Below, one piece after another: positions 45,657 through 59,039 of a stretch of 64,000 nt of DNA. The position numbers and the translations under genes were made by a program. The first letter of the stretch is position 1; each line of letters opens with the position of its first letter. The notes beneath the pieces are model-generated. The model searched no databases. It was not told the origin of the DNA and was given only the letters and a program-made list of their open reading frames with translations. This stretch comes from Chrysoporthe austroafricana (Eukaryota; Ascomycota; Sordariomycetes; Diaporthales; Cryphonectriaceae). The stretch spans positions 806,001-870,000 of the forward strand of contig JYIP02000010.1 in assembly GCA_001051155.2 (NCBI GenBank), in the 5' to 3' direction.

Positions 45657-46069
45657 TGTTATAAACGCTGCAGTAGATCCTAAGACGTACTATAGAGTTA
45701 AAGGGTTTATGCTAACAAGAGCGGTACCAAATACGGGTTTTGAGCTTCAGGACGGGTTTATTTATATATCGCAATATTCATAAGCCAATACGGCTATTAA
45801 TAATAAAGTCCAATTGATATTTAGATTGACAATTGAAGAACTATCTATTTATCCGGCTAGTAATTCTCCTAGCCTTATATATCTAGTCTTTCAGTCCCTG
45901 GCTTATAGTTGCTTACTGGAATTCGCTGCTGCTTACCGAATCCCGGTAAGCTAGGCTAAGCCTTAATAACCCTAACCCTAAATTACGTAATCTTTGCAGG
46001 GTATGCTTCCCTATTATCTGGCCTGGGTTCTATTTAGGGTTTCTTTCGTTTGCACGTTAATTCATAATA
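45657..46069 (-). repeat. 3' LTR of element A2
   Basis: Starts TGTTATAAACGCTG, ends TTCATAATA; 413 bp as in A1. CCCTAACCCTAA lies at 45970-45981. The purine-rich tract expected next to a 3' LTR is the complement of 46070-46085. Confidence 0.94.
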
Positions 46070-46943
46070 TCATCCCCTTTCTATCGGGTATTATCCCCAA
46101 TACTATTCCGTAAATGCTTTTGTACGGTAGTCTTTTTTTTACGCCTTCCTAATTAAGATATCCTATAGAGTTATCAAGTCTCGTAATCCCGCATTTACTC
46201 TTTCTTCCAAAAGCCTTGCCCGTCTTGAGCGATTTTCATTTATCGAATCCCGGGAATACGAAATTATGCCTTATTCTTTTTGTCTTGAAGAGGGCTTATC
46301 GTATCGTATAATAGACGGGATTAAGAATTATTCTAACTGTACGAAAAGAGGGCATTCTTGCAATGCCGGACGGGTTCCGTTATCGTCTTATGAGTTTCTT
46401 TCTGACCTGTTTCCCTTATTCTCTTTCCTGATCCTGCTATAGTATTACGAATTACCGATAAATTATTCCGGATCGATAATTATGAGGTTAAGGAAAAGGG
46501 GCGGTTTCTAGAGCTTTAGTCTCGCATAATCGAATCTTTGGCTTGTCTTGCACGGCTAAAGAAATAATGCCGCTTCTTTTAAGAGAAAGGGATAAAGTTA
46601 GTAAATTAAGGTTTAAAGGAAGAAAAGCGTAGCCGTATGGCTATCGAAATGCAAGCGGTAGTTTCTGAGGAATCTGCAGCTGCTATCGCCAATCCTTCTT
46701 TTAGTAGTTTTAACTGGAATTCCGTAAATATCGGTAATTCTGTAATGGATTAGTCTGGTTTTTTAAGTAAGGCTAGTTCTTATCCTGAATCCGGGCAGTT
46801 TTCTTAAGTAATTCGGGTAAGTAAAGCCTTTATAAGCTTATTCCTCTTCGTTATTATTTGCCCAAATAGTTCGTTAATATTCGGGGTATATTCTGTAAGT
46901 TGGATTTGGGCTTTTATAAATTCTTATTTGCCAGGTAGCCTTT

Positions 46944-47174
46944 CTATTTAATAAGGTATTCGGGATCGTAATCTAGTCCGCAGTACTTGAGGATTCGTTC
47001 GACCTCGTATTCTGGCTTATTATTTTCGACCTGAATATTTTTATCTATTTTGGTTAATTTTAATATTAATTCGAAAAGCGAGATATGGAATACTGAATGG
47101 ATTCTTATTCTATAGGGTAATGCAAGTTCAAAATTGATATTTGAAATTTTCTTTAGGATCCTGAATAATCCCAA
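46944..47174 (-). pseudogene. Integrase C-terminus and chromodomain of A2
   Basis: A 76-codon segment with FRILKKISNINFELALPYRI and a chromodomain EPEYEVERILKY then DPEYLIK (EPEYEIERILKY in A1). Broken after the second strand. Confidence 0.85.
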
Positions 47175-47624
47175 TTTCTTATAATTTAATAAGTAAGAGG
47201 GTTTTATTATTTTAATATAATCTTTCTGTCGAATAAAGTAGACTTTATTTCTTTCTTATAGGATTAGTCCTTTAATCCTTTTGGAATTAGCGTATCTTAT
47301 TATTCTTTCTTATACAAACCTTAGTTCTTTCTGGAATTCTTTTTGAATTTTCTTGATTTTTCTGATTTATCTGTTTATAGCTTTTGCATTTATTCCTGGT
47401 ATTTCGTCGTAATAAGCTATCGGGTTATAGCTATAGAATGCATAGAATAGTAACTTTTTTATTATGCTTATATTTGTATTATTATATACAAATTGCGCTA
47501 GGGGTAAGAGGTCGACTTAATTATCCTATTCGTAATTTATATAGTATTATAGATATTGCTTAATAATCTGGTTAATTCTTTCCGTTTATCTGTCTATTTG
47601 TAAGTGGAATGCTATAGATATTTT

Positions 47625-47819
47625 CTATTGTATTCCGAATAGCTTCGTAAATAAAGTCCAGAAGTTTGATACAAACTTTCTATTTCTATCGGAAATGATT
47701 TCTTTAAATATATCGTAATTGGCTATAACTGTTCGGAAGAACGTATATGCGAGTTCTTCCGTTATACTGCTTTCTTTATATAATAGGAAATAAGTATATT
47801 TGCTTAGTTTACAAACCAT
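47625..47819 (-). pseudogene. Integrase core fragment of A2
   Basis: MVCKLSKYTYFLLYKESS and IISDRNRKFVSNFW. Here the first Asp of the ISDRD motif is preserved and the following one is Asn. Corresponds to A1 11734-11543. Confidence 0.85.
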
Positions 47820-50800
47820 TACTAGAATGCTATTATACTATATTCTAGTTAAGGGTTTTCGTAAAAAGGGTAACTTTATAATAAAGTCTTAGCTAATAGA
47901 TTGCCAAATCGTTTCCAGAATCGGGAGTAGTTAGAGCAAGCTATAGGGCTTATAGTATTCAATTTTATTCTTCTTGCAGCTATCGCATTCTCGTAAGATT
48001 CTTTCGATTCTTTATTTGAGTCTTAGCAAGTTCCAGTATTTCTTAATTCTTTTGTAAATAGCTCTAATTCCTTAATAACTATATGCTAGTATATTGTATA
48101 TAGTCCTGATATATTTGTCCTGTTTTTCGGGGGTTATATTTTCAGGATTTCTTTCCCGATTCTCGATTCTGATAATCGTATTGAATTCTCTTATTTCGTT
48201 TACCAGGCTGCTATCTTTATCCTGCCTGAAAATATTTTGCAATTCTTTGGGTTCTGTATCCTAATAATCTAATCGTTTGCTAAAAGCATTTGCTCTGCCG
48301 TTTTTTAATCCTTTGCAATATACGATTTTTAAGTCAAACTATAAGAGGAATTCTGCCTATCTGACTTGTCATTTATTCAAAATTTTTGTTATTATAAACG
48401 TTATCAGGTTTTTGTAATCTGAATATACTATTATCTGGTATTTTGTTCCGATTAAATAGTATTGCTATTCTTCAAATGCTTTGATAATTGCTATTAGTTT
48501 TTTGTCCGGAATGCCGTAATTGAGTTCTGGGCTATTTAGCTTTTTTGAGAAATTGCTTACGATCCTGAAACGTTTTTGGTTATCTCGCTAGCCTAATTAT
48601 TTGCTAAATGCGTAATCTGATATATCGGTTTTAACTTCAAATAGTTTATTTGAGTCTGTTTCGCAAAGTATAAGTTCTGATATAATTCGTTTTTTGATTT
48701 TATCGAATGCTTCTTATACTTCCCTAATCTATTCGAATTTGCAGTCTTTTTTCGTAAAGTCCGTAAATGGGCATGCGATCTTATTATAATCCCGAATAAA
48801 TTGCTAATAGAAATTAGCATAGCTAAAGAATGCTCTAATTTCCTTAATCTTTCCTAGTATAAGCCATTTTTCTATTGCTCGAACTTTATCTTTTTGCATG
48901 CTAATTTGTTCTGGTTCGATAATATAATTTAAGTAATCGATTTTCTATTAATAAAACTGGCATTTGCTTGGTTTTATAAAAAACTTATTATCCTATAACG
49001 TTTGAAATATTTATTATATATACTATTTATATAACGCGAGGTCTTTGGAATAAATAAGGATATTATTAAAGTAAACGATAACGATAATATTTAAGTATTC
49101 GCGGAAAATATCGTTAATTATTTCTTAGAAAGATGCGAATATATTAGTTAATCCAAAAAGCAAAATCATATATTCGAAATGTTTATAGCAAGTCTTAAAT
49201 GCTATTTTCCAAATATTATTTTCTTTAATCCAGATATAATAATACTTTTCTTTAAGATTTAGTATAATAAACTATTTTGCTCCTATCAAACGATTTTGTA
49301 TTTTTCCTATTAATAGTAAGGGATAGCGGTTTTTGATCGTAATATCGTTAAGTTGCCGATAGTTTATACAAAGTTATAATTTGCCGTTTTTTTTTGGAAT
49401 GAATAGGATTGGGTATTTTGCTAATAATCGTAATTTCCGTATATAGCCTCTCTTAAGGTTTTCGTCGATATACTCTTTGAATGCCTTAAGTTTTGCTTAA
49501 TCAAGCTTATAGATAAAGTAGTTTTGCGGCTTTATCCCTTCTTTCAGTAAGATCTTATAATCGAAAGGGCTATATTCGGGTAAGCCGTTATTGAATCTTC
49601 CTTACTATAGCTTCTTGAATTCGTAATATTCCCGTAATACATTTTTGAAATCTGGTAATAGGCTTTTTTCGTTTTTTGCGATCTATAGGAATATAAGGTA
49701 TTGCTATGCATATTTTGCTTCGTTAGCTTCTTATTTCTGGGGTTTTTTCGTTTTTAGTAGTTTCGGGTATTTATCGGGTACCGAGCCGAATTGCCTTCTA
49801 GCGTATTCGTGCTATAGGAGCTGTATTTTTTTGTAATTCTATAATCTATATTCTCTCGTATTATTCTGTATTTGACTAAATTTTTGTTAATCGATAATTA
49901 CTTATAGTTTTGGTCCGTCTCTAACCTTTATCTGGAAGTTCAAAGTATCCGTAACCTTTCTTTATATCGTAGCTTGCTTTCTTGCCTTAAAAGTACTTAT
50001 AAGCCTGTTTGAGCGCATTTCGCTTATGCTATCTTCAGTAATTAAGTCTTTTCCTTTACTAATAATTGCAACTTTTTCAATAAGTATGGCTTATTCCTAT
50101 AAAATTTGGCTAATAGTCCAATCGATTCGAAAATTGTATTTTTTAAGCCAAAGTATTCCCAAAATTAACTTATATTATGCCATATCTGTAATATTAAAAG
50201 TAATATTCGTCGTAAGGCTTTGGATCAAAATAAGTAAATAATTAGTTTTTATATCGATTACTTTTAAGTTATACGTAACCGATTTTCTTTTTACAGTATT
50301 AAGTCTATAAGGATTTTTCTTCTGCGTCTAGGGAATTCGTTCCCTATTAATAATTTCTGGCAAAATGAAATTTCCTTATACGCTATTATCCAGTAATGCG
50401 TTATATCGTTATCCTTTAATATATGCGTCCAGAATAATATATTCCTTATTCCTTCTAGTAATAGCATATAGAAACTTCCTAATCCTAATTGGCTATTATC
50501 CTATTACAGGCGATCTTTCCTTTTTGGGGTATTTCGAGCGTTTCTCGCTATTTGTTATGCTAGCCTCCTTGCTTAAGCATAGCCTCGCTGCCGATTCTTC
50601 TCGATTTTCTGCAGCCTATGCCAGTCTTTAGCCTTATCTTATATATATATAGAGCATGCTATTATATAGCATTATCCCTATATAATCTTTCTATCGACGC
50701 ATGCTCGAAAGCAGTTATCCGGTAGCCCAATATATGCGTTATTATTTTCGATATGCAAGACCTTTCTGTATTTTCCTCTCTCTTCCGTAACGGGATAGAT

Positions 50801-52566
50801 CAATTAGTCCTATTTCCTAAATAAGAACCAATCGTATTTAACTTTCTTGCTAAAATATATCTAGCAATTATAATAAATATAGCTAATCCAGGCAAGTTTA
50901 TAATGATAAGGGTATAAGTAATTAATCTTTCCGTTTTCTTGGGATAAGCATTCGCTATTCTGAAATAGTATGCTTTGGAAAAATTCCTTTATTATAAGCC
51001 TATAAATAATATGCTTAACTTCCGTATATTTGGATATCTATTTGCTATAATCTTAGCAGTTTTTTTACTAGTAATAAGCTATTTTTTCTGATAATTCTTT
51101 ATCGGGAACTGGAATTAGTAAGTTATCCGGCTGCCTATCGGGATATACTAATTCCTCGATAATATTGCTGGGTATCGGTAATCCTGATCGCATAATGCCG
51201 ATTTCTTTTTCTATTATACTATTCCATTATCGTTCCAAATAATAATTCAAAAAGTATTTCCCTAAATCTTCTTTGCTTTGCAAAAGCCTTTCGTTAGAGC
51301 AGTCGGAATCGCTATCCTGGATAATAATATTGTAAAGTAAGCCCTTCTTGCCTATAGCGAGTTATCGTTTTCCTTAAAACTTGTATAAAAACTATCCTGA
51401 ACCTTCTTTTTCTAAAAAATGCAATATGCAATAATTGTAATAGCAGGCTATCTAGCTAAGACTATTATAATCAAGGTCTGCTATTTGTTTTAATAGAATA
51501 TTTTTATTTAACTAATTGGATTCTTGCTGCTAAGCGATATTAAGCTATTTTTCTAAAACTGGCTTCCATTTTCGCTTTTTTCGTTCTTATCGGCAATTGC
51601 GAGCAATATAACCTTTTTTACTGCAATTATAATAAATAACCCCTTTTCATTACTTATATATAAAGGTATTTAATTCTATAAGCCCAGCATATATAATGCC
51701 CGAATAGGCCGTATTATTCTTGCCTTTATATTAGAACTTGCGCTTTCTAGTATTTGGCTAATATTGCAGGGTAATACCGTAATTCTTCTGCCATTATTAT
51801 TATCGTTTATATAATCTGTTATCGATTCGGACTGCTTTATTAATAAATTCGCTAAGTTTTTCAAATCGGTCTTCCTTATAAAGTTTATCTTTGATTTCTT
51901 CCTTAAGTCTTGCATAATAAGCATCTATAAGAGATTCGTTCTCGTAATCTAAATAGGCTACGATCTGCCAGAACCTGGCTATATAATCCGAAGCCGAACC
52001 GGTTTATCGAAATGCTTCTAATTGCCGTATTGCAATATATCGTTTATCCGGATTTCCAAAAGTTTTAATAAGAGCCGATTCGAAATTGGCATAGCGTTAG
52101 AAAATGCGTTTGGTATCTTCCGAGCGAAATTCTTTACTATTATCCAAATAGTTACGGAAGGTTAGTTCCTATTACTGGAAAGCCGTTCTTTCAAAGCGAC
52201 TTCTTGCGAAATCGATCTTATCGTAAGTAATCCTGAATTAAGGTCTGTAATGCTTGAAATAAGCCTTGAGTTATATCAAGAAAGCCTGAAAGTCTTTTCG
52301 AATGCCTTTATAAGGGCCGGGTTTGTTAAGCTTGAAAGCTTTTGCCTATTGGAAGGCATTAAGGCGGATAACTTTATTTTTGATTTCCTCAAATTATTAA
52401 TATAGAATTATATTCTGTTACTGGAATTGCTTATTAGTAAGGACGGTTAATACCTTTTCCTGAAAGGCCTGGTTGCTAAATAAAAACAGGGTCTGGGGCG
52501 CTATTGTATCCTGGGTATTGCTCAAGGGGTATATATTGGACCGATTTCGAATAAGAATTGTCAAAA

Positions 52567-52979
52567 TATTATAAACGCTGCAATAGATCTTAAGATATAC
52601 TGTAGAATTAAGGGGTTTATGCTAATAAGAGCGGTATTAAGTACGGGTCTTGAGTTTCAGGACGGGTTTATTTATATATCGCAATATTTATAAGCCAATG
52701 CGGCTATCAATAATAGGGTCCAATTGATACTTAGATTAACGACTGAAGAACTATTTATTTATCCGGCTAATAATTCTCCCAGCTTTATATATCTAGTCCC
52801 TTAATCTCTAGCTCATAATTGCTTACTGGAATTCGCTGCTGCTTACCGAGTCCCGGTAAGCTAGGCTAAGCCTTAATAACCCTAACCCTAGGTTACGTAA
52901 TCTTTGCGGGGTATGCTTCCCTATTATCTGGCCTGGGTTCTGTTTGGGGTTTCCTTCGTTTGCACGTTAGTTTATAACA
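52567..52979 (-). repeat. 5' LTR of element A2
   Basis: Starts TATTATAAACG, ends TTTATAACA; a telomere-like CCCTAACCCTA lies at 52880-52890. TSD TAGCT follows, then the interrupted LTR of C resumes. Confidence 0.94.
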
Positions 52980-53395
52980 TAGCTATAAGGCCAAGAGGTT
53001 TATGCTAATAAAAGCAATATTAAATATAAGCCTTGAATACCGAAATACGTTTACCGAGAATTATAATATTTATAAGTTTTAAGCAATTATTAATAATGGA
53101 ATCCAATTAATACTTAGATTAATAATTAAAGAGCTATTACTATTTATTTGGTAAATATTTAGTCTTTATATATCCAGCTCTTTAATATTGGATTGCCGGC
53201 TTATCAGGTAAGCTAGTAAGCCTAGCTTACCGGCTTACTTGGTAATCTAATAATCCTTATCTTATTTAACTTTAACCTTTGCTTACGTAAGGATCTTATT
53301 TGGTTTTGCAGCTAAGCCTGAAAGTTCTGGCATTGGGTGGGCCGTTTTGAGTGGCTTTAATGCTATATCCTGGTCTTGTATATTAGTTTATAACA

Positions 53396-54914
53396 ATTTA
53401 CCAAACTGGCTAAATACCCAAACTCGTACTTGGCTAGGAATATTTGGGATCGGATCGATAAAGAACTAATAGCTAGATATTTCGATAAATTTAATCGAAA
53501 TGAGAATGCAAGGAATTTCGAAAAATATCTTAAGGCGAAACAAGAGATATAGCATATTCTCGAATCAGATTGCATAATAAGATTATTTTATAAATCCGCG
53601 CAATCGGTATAAAGAATTACGCAATCGGCTATTAATCTTTCTAATATTAATATTTACTTCTTAGCCAATATATTTTCAGGACGCTTTGGAAAATTCAGGC
53701 TTTAAGGACCTGAATATTTATCCTGCCCGATAAAGACATTTAATCAGCCAAATCTATCCAAAAGCATTGGATATATCCCGGAATACGAATTCCGAAAGCT
53801 TTTACTAGAATAATAGCGAAAGCTAATAAACGTTTGGAACTAATTACGGAAACGGATAGCCAGATAATAAAACATTTCTGGTATAGCTAAAAAGATATTA
53901 ACTAATACTATAGATAGCAAAAGTTCAATTTCAAAAAACCGAAATTTCCAACCGCGCTTTTATTATCGATTCGTACGAAAAGATATTAGAAGATATTTTG
54001 TCCAGTTAACCCTAGCAAATTTCAATATCAATAACGGAAAATTGCAATATAATCCAAATAAAGAAAATAAGCTGGTTCGAGAAAGCTATTTCCTTATAAA
54101 CGATAATCTGTTTATAGCAAATAGCGATAAATAAAATAAAAAGACCGAAAATAGCGAAAACCTATAGAAGTAAAAGGAGGAATTGAAAGAATAAGCTGAT
54201 AAGGAAAATGTAATAATCGAGGACAATATCTGGATTTTTCGAGCCGAAAAAGCAAAATTATCGGTAAACGAAAGCATATTCCATATCAAATACCCTATAT
54301 AACCATTCAATCAGCTATAGAATTTTCTCAAAATCGATATATAGAAAGGAGAAATCTTGGGATATAATATTTCTATACTTATAATTAAGCTTTATTAAGG
54401 CAGCAGCTATACGTATGCAAGAGCTGCAGCTAAAGCATATCCGAATAGGCCGGATATAAAAATCTGTATTAATACAAGCGCTAATCGTTATGCTATTGCC
54501 GAGGAATTGCTAATGCAATTCCTTAAAACGAAAATAGACTGGAACGTAAAAGTTAAATTCAGAAGCATAAGCCAGTCGCTAGCAAAAAGCTAGGCTAAAT
54601 TCGATTTATATTTCTAAAGCAATAAATATAGCTACTTATTTATATTTCGTACCCGAATAAAAGCTTGAGTATTAGATCGACTAAAAGCAAGCATCCTATT
54701 AGGACAGGAATATAATATTCTTTACGAATTGGATATTCTGAATTCAGAATCGTTTATACGATTTGGTTATTTTGGTAGTATTATAGCGAAAATAGAAATA
54801 TTTGCCCGAATATTAGTACGATCCCGGCAAGCAAAAGCCGTAACTATTACGGTAATACTGCTCAGATCTTATAAGCTAATTCCTATTAGTATTAAGCGAA
54901 TCCCAAAAACGTAA
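53396..54914 (+). pseudogene. Element D gag remainder and protease region
   Basis: Resumes after the ATTTA duplication with LARNIWDRIDKELIARYFDK, basic and Asn-rich stretches, and from about 54520 a hydrophobic region ending in the open segment 54729-54914 (MDILNSESFIRFGYFG). Position directly before RT suggests the aspartic protease, but the DTG/DSG motif is not readable after RIP. Confidence 0.5.
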
Positions 54915-55299
54915 CCTTTTTATTTAAGCCGAAATAGAAAAGGTAAATAAATTGCTTAATAAGCTATTAGATTAAGGAAGTCCTAATAACGAATTAAATA
55001 GCGATCCCTTTAAAGATCCAGAAAAACTAATTTCTAAAGATAGTCGAATTATTTTAAATAGATTATATAACCCCGCTAGCGAATTACGATAACTATTACT
55101 ATATCGCGCAATAATACCTCTTTTAATGAATTAAAGATAGGTTATAGCTTTCAGGAAAGCTGAATTCAGATTAATTATTATTTATTAAGCATATTTTCCA
55201 ATAAATTGCGGAAATTACTGGAAAATAGCTAGAAAAGTACCGATTCCCGGATATAGAAATTTCCGAAATAACAAACTATTTCGAGAATAATAATAAACT

Positions 55300-56650
55300 G
55301 GGAATTCGAAAAGATAAAGCTATTAAGGAATTGGAAATTGATTTCGGTATATACATTTGCAAGCATTTACCGGAATTTCTTTATAAAGTTATAAAGTTAA
55401 TATAAGCATATATTAGAATTTTCAAAAATATAAATCCCGTTAATATGCCAATCGACTAATAAATAAAGGTCGACTTAGTCGAAAAATAGCAAAACCAAAA
55501 AATAAGACAAAAGCTATATTATTCAAATAAGGAAAATTAAGAAATAATTAATGAAATTTTGAATAAGTTATATTAATAAGGTCAAGCTGAATGGGTTATA
55601 AATATAATGCTATTTAGTTTACTAATTTTTATAATTTGGAAGAATATAAATAGCCAGAAAAAAAGATATATAATAATTAATTTACGCGCTTTGAATAAAA
55701 TCTCAGTTTCCGATACTTACCTTTTGCTATTATAGCAAGAAGTTATCAAATAGCTAAGAAGAAAAATATATATTATAGTAATAGATATATAGCAATTTTT
55801 CTATTAATTCTTAATATATTCAAATTATAGAAACCGATTTATTATTATTAGTTATTATAATCAAAAAAGGATAAAAGTTTTACTTATAGGATTTCGAAAT
55901 TTACTATTCTATATCTAGCGTTTTATAAATCAATTTTTACAATTATATTACAAATTTGCTTCCGTTTTCATAAATAATATCGTTATCTATTTAATTACAA
56001 AATAAGATTACTTGCGATATTTACAAACTATCTTCTCGTTATTTTTACGCAAAAATATTTCATTAGCTGGATTCAAATCGTTTCTTGGATATCTTTCAGT
56101 CCAGATCTTAAGATTCAAAATAAACGGATTCGGAATTTCTAATACGGAATACCGGATACAAGCTATTCGCAATCTAGAATTCCTCAAAACATTCTAATAA
56201 CTGGAAAGGTTTATTGGATTTATAGGATACTTACGCTACTTAATTCTTAGATATAATTATAAAATTAATCCATTTCAGAAAAAGAAAATTAGGATATTAA
56301 GCGAAGCTTGCCAATCGAATTATCTATCTTTAAGTATAGAATAGCGAAATTATATTACGCAAACCATTTTCGACTTAATATTAGACGAAATTAATAGTTT
56401 TTATAACTTCAAAATAGCTTTAGAAGCTAAAAATGCTTTATTTTATTATATCCCAAACAAATTTCTCTTTATCCAGCTAGATATATTTAAGGAAATAGGG
56501 TTTTCAAGCGTTATTTTCCAATTAGCAAACGATTATATATAGAACGGAATATCGCTAATAGCAAATATAGCTATATAACTAATCTTTTATTTAAGCAAGA
56601 CGATTAATAAGGCAAAACGAAAATACTGGCTTATAAAGCTAAAAGTAGCT
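55300..56650 (+). pseudogene. Reverse transcriptase and start of RNase H of element D
   Basis: Plus-strand frame: IIINLRALNKISVSDTYLLL, then VLLIGFRNLLFYISSVL, the catalytic box FINNIVIYL (codons at 55973-55978, where relatives have F(I/V)DDIVIF), then the open segment 56012-56197 (TIFSLFLRKNISLAGFKSFL, ILRFKINGFGISNTEYRIQA), which is the thumb/connection of this fungal chromovirus lineage. Both catalytic Asp are Asn. Confidence 0.88.
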
Positions 56651-57059
56651 TATTTAATATAGCTAATACGAAAATTGCGGATAATAATAAGATCGAACCG
56701 AATTCAGCCAATTTATATCCTTATTAACTATATAATAACGGTTAGCATTATCCATTTATTATTTATAAATACGGTAAATAAGATTAAAGCAAATATATAG
56801 CTAATTCTCGTTTCGGAATACTTAAGCTAATTTAACTTAAAAGCATATTATATATCGGGAAAGTCGAATGTTCTCGCAAATGCCATATCAAGATTATTAT
56901 CTATCCAGAAACTTATCAATAATAAAGGCATTCTAGATAAGATATAAGAAGATAAACTTATTTAGGTTCTTAATAAAATATCTATAAATAGCGAAATGAA
57001 AAGGCGTATCAAAAAGGGATACGAGAAATACCTTTTATAGTCCAAAATAATCGAATAAC

Positions 57060-58120
57060 TGAAAAACCCAAATAAGGTTGCCCGACTACTTTTCATATTA
57101 AATTATAATAGCTTATTATTTCTTAAAGATTATTATAGGAAATAACGATTATGCATTCCGAATAAAGTAGCATTGGATTTTATTAAAGAAACCTATAATA
57201 GAAAATACTATTTTAATATAAATTGCGTATAATACGACTTAACGGATCGATTCGTTATTAGATATTGCTATGCTAAAATACGCAATTATATATCGATATA
57301 TCAAATCTATAACGAAAACAAAAACGACTTATAATAACCTTTAAAGGAAATATAGCTTATATTATCTCTATTAATCCTATTCTATACTATTATTATAAAC
57401 TTTATTATAGGATTACTGATAATATTATTTACAAATATTATATAGGCTTTAGCTAAAATGCTATTCCTGAATGCATTTTTTACGATTACGGACAAGTATT
57501 CCAAAGCTACGATTATTATACTAAGCAATGCAATATATACTATAGCAAACTAAGTAACTTTTATTTTACGAATACTTTATATTACTAGCTAAGGAATATT
57601 TAAAAGGATTATTTTAAACAGAAATTCGAAATTCTTATCGGAATTCTAGAAATATTTATAAGAAGCTATCGGAACGAAATTTGCTTATTCTACCGTTTCG
57701 TATTCGCAAACGGATAAGCAATTTAAAATAAAGAACCGAATAGTTAAAATAGCAATTCGGCATTTTATAACCGCTTACTTTGATATAGAATAAATCGAAA
57801 TAATACTAGCATTATAATTTAATTTGAATAATATATATAACCGAGCTATAAAATATTTAGCTAGCCAAATGCTATTCGGATTTAACTTATTATCGGGCTA
57901 GTAAATAAGGGATATAATATTTCTAGCAAGGGAAATCTTCCAGGAAAAAGCTTAACTTTTTATTACCGAAACGTAAATAATAATCAAATTGCAATATAAT
58001 AAGCATTACCGCTAAATAATTTTCGAATTAAATAATTGAATATATATTCGCTTGGGCTACGGGTATTTATTGCTAAATAACCTATCTCTAAAGTTTTTAT
58101 AATAAAGGATAGGATTTTTC
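57060..58120 (+). pseudogene. Integrase of element D
   Basis: Readable pieces in order: the linker before the zinc finger (LFLKDYYRK then RLCIPNKVALDFIKETYNRK), the CxxC side of the zinc finger near 57230, and a core with TDKYSKATIII-type and YFTNTLYY-type segments near 57490-57590, followed by FRIRKRISNLK-type sequence in broken frames. The order and spacing fit a Ty3 integrase although most active-site residues are unreadable. Confidence 0.65.
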
Positions 58121-58149
58121 CAAATTATTCGAAAAATAGGGAACTTAGC

Positions 58150-58640
58150 ATATAAATTGAAATTAGCTCCTTATATAAATATCTATCCAGTAATTTCAGT
58201 AATACAATTAATATTTGCAAACCCTTTTAAGATAGACTCTTATAAATATAACCTTATATATTAAAACCCAATAAATATATTAAAGGATTCGAATATCGAG
58301 AAATATTTAGAAAACTACCGATATTACGAGCTGGAAAGGATAATTAGCCGCTATAAGCGAAAGTATAGATATAATCCGTATAGAATTGAATATTTAATAA
58401 AATGGATAAACTATTCTAGCTATTATAATATATGGATGCCCTATAATGCTCTAAATGCGAACGAAATAATACGTAATTTCGAATAGAAATGCGAAACTAT
58501 AGCCGAATTACAAGAAAGAGCAAAGCGAAAGCGGCTACTAGCAGAAAAAGTTTTTAAACCGGGAAATATCGTTATAATTGCCTTACGAAAACAAAGCAAG
58601 CCAAAGCGCAACTTACGAATAAAAAATGTACTGGAATAAG
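58150..58640 (+). pseudogene. Chromodomain at the end of D pol
   Basis: The frame reads YPVISVIQLIFANPFKID-type sequence, then ENYRYYELERIISRYKRK, NPYRIEYLIKWINYSSY and YNIWMPYNAL. This is a chromodomain with its cage aromatics (Tyr, Trp) and the terminal acidic helix position, preceded by the HPVISV linker usual for Tf1/MGGY-like fungal elements. Basic residues follow to about 58640. Confidence 0.82.
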
Positions 58641-59039
58641 CTAGTTTATTTATTCTAAAAAATCGAAAAAATTCGCAATGCAATAAGCGCGCATTAGGGT
58701 AAAAGCGATTGCTGAATAAAGCAAGTGAATTTCTATCGAATGCAAAAAGCTATTATTTCGTAAACCGCTAGTAAATTTATTTTATTTTCTTCTTTTTATT
58801 AGCGCGCTTACGATTATTATCTCTATTTACTTATTATAGCTAGCCGTATTGCCTTATCATTATTACTTTTTATTATATTTTTGAATATTATTTTTGGGTA
58901 TTAAGCTAGCATTATTATTAATTTCGCTTTACTTTGCTAAGTTTTTATAAACCCGTAAAGATTATATTAATAAGGCTATTAATATTATTAAAATTAAAAT
59001 ACGTTACGCAATTATTAAATTATATTTTTCTGTAAATGC

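Larger units (their letters stand above)
45657..52979 (-). mobile_element. Complete Ty3/gypsy chromovirus A2, inside the 5' LTR of C
   Basis: LTRs of 413 bp at 45657-46069 and 52567-52979; TSD TAGCT at 45652-45656 and 52980-52984. The internal order equals A1. It is about 140 bp longer than A1 because it keeps a segment at about 46275-46416 that A1 lacks. The chromodomain segment (47174-46944), integrase (47819-47625) and gag (51924-51676) are open; all else is broken. Less AT-rich than its host C. Confidence 0.95.
38673..53395 (-). mobile_element. Ty3/gypsy chromovirus C, nested in D
   Basis: Two 444-bp LTRs: the left (3') LTR at 38673-39116 is whole, and the right (5') LTR is split into 45624-45656 and 52985-53395 by element A2. 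TSD ATTTA lies at 38668-38672 and 53396-53400. The internal region 39117-45623 is about 6.5 kb on the minus strand, with chromodomain, integrase, RT and gag in the same order as A1, and is strongly RIP-mutated. The LTRs are related to A and B but distinct. Confidence 0.94.
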
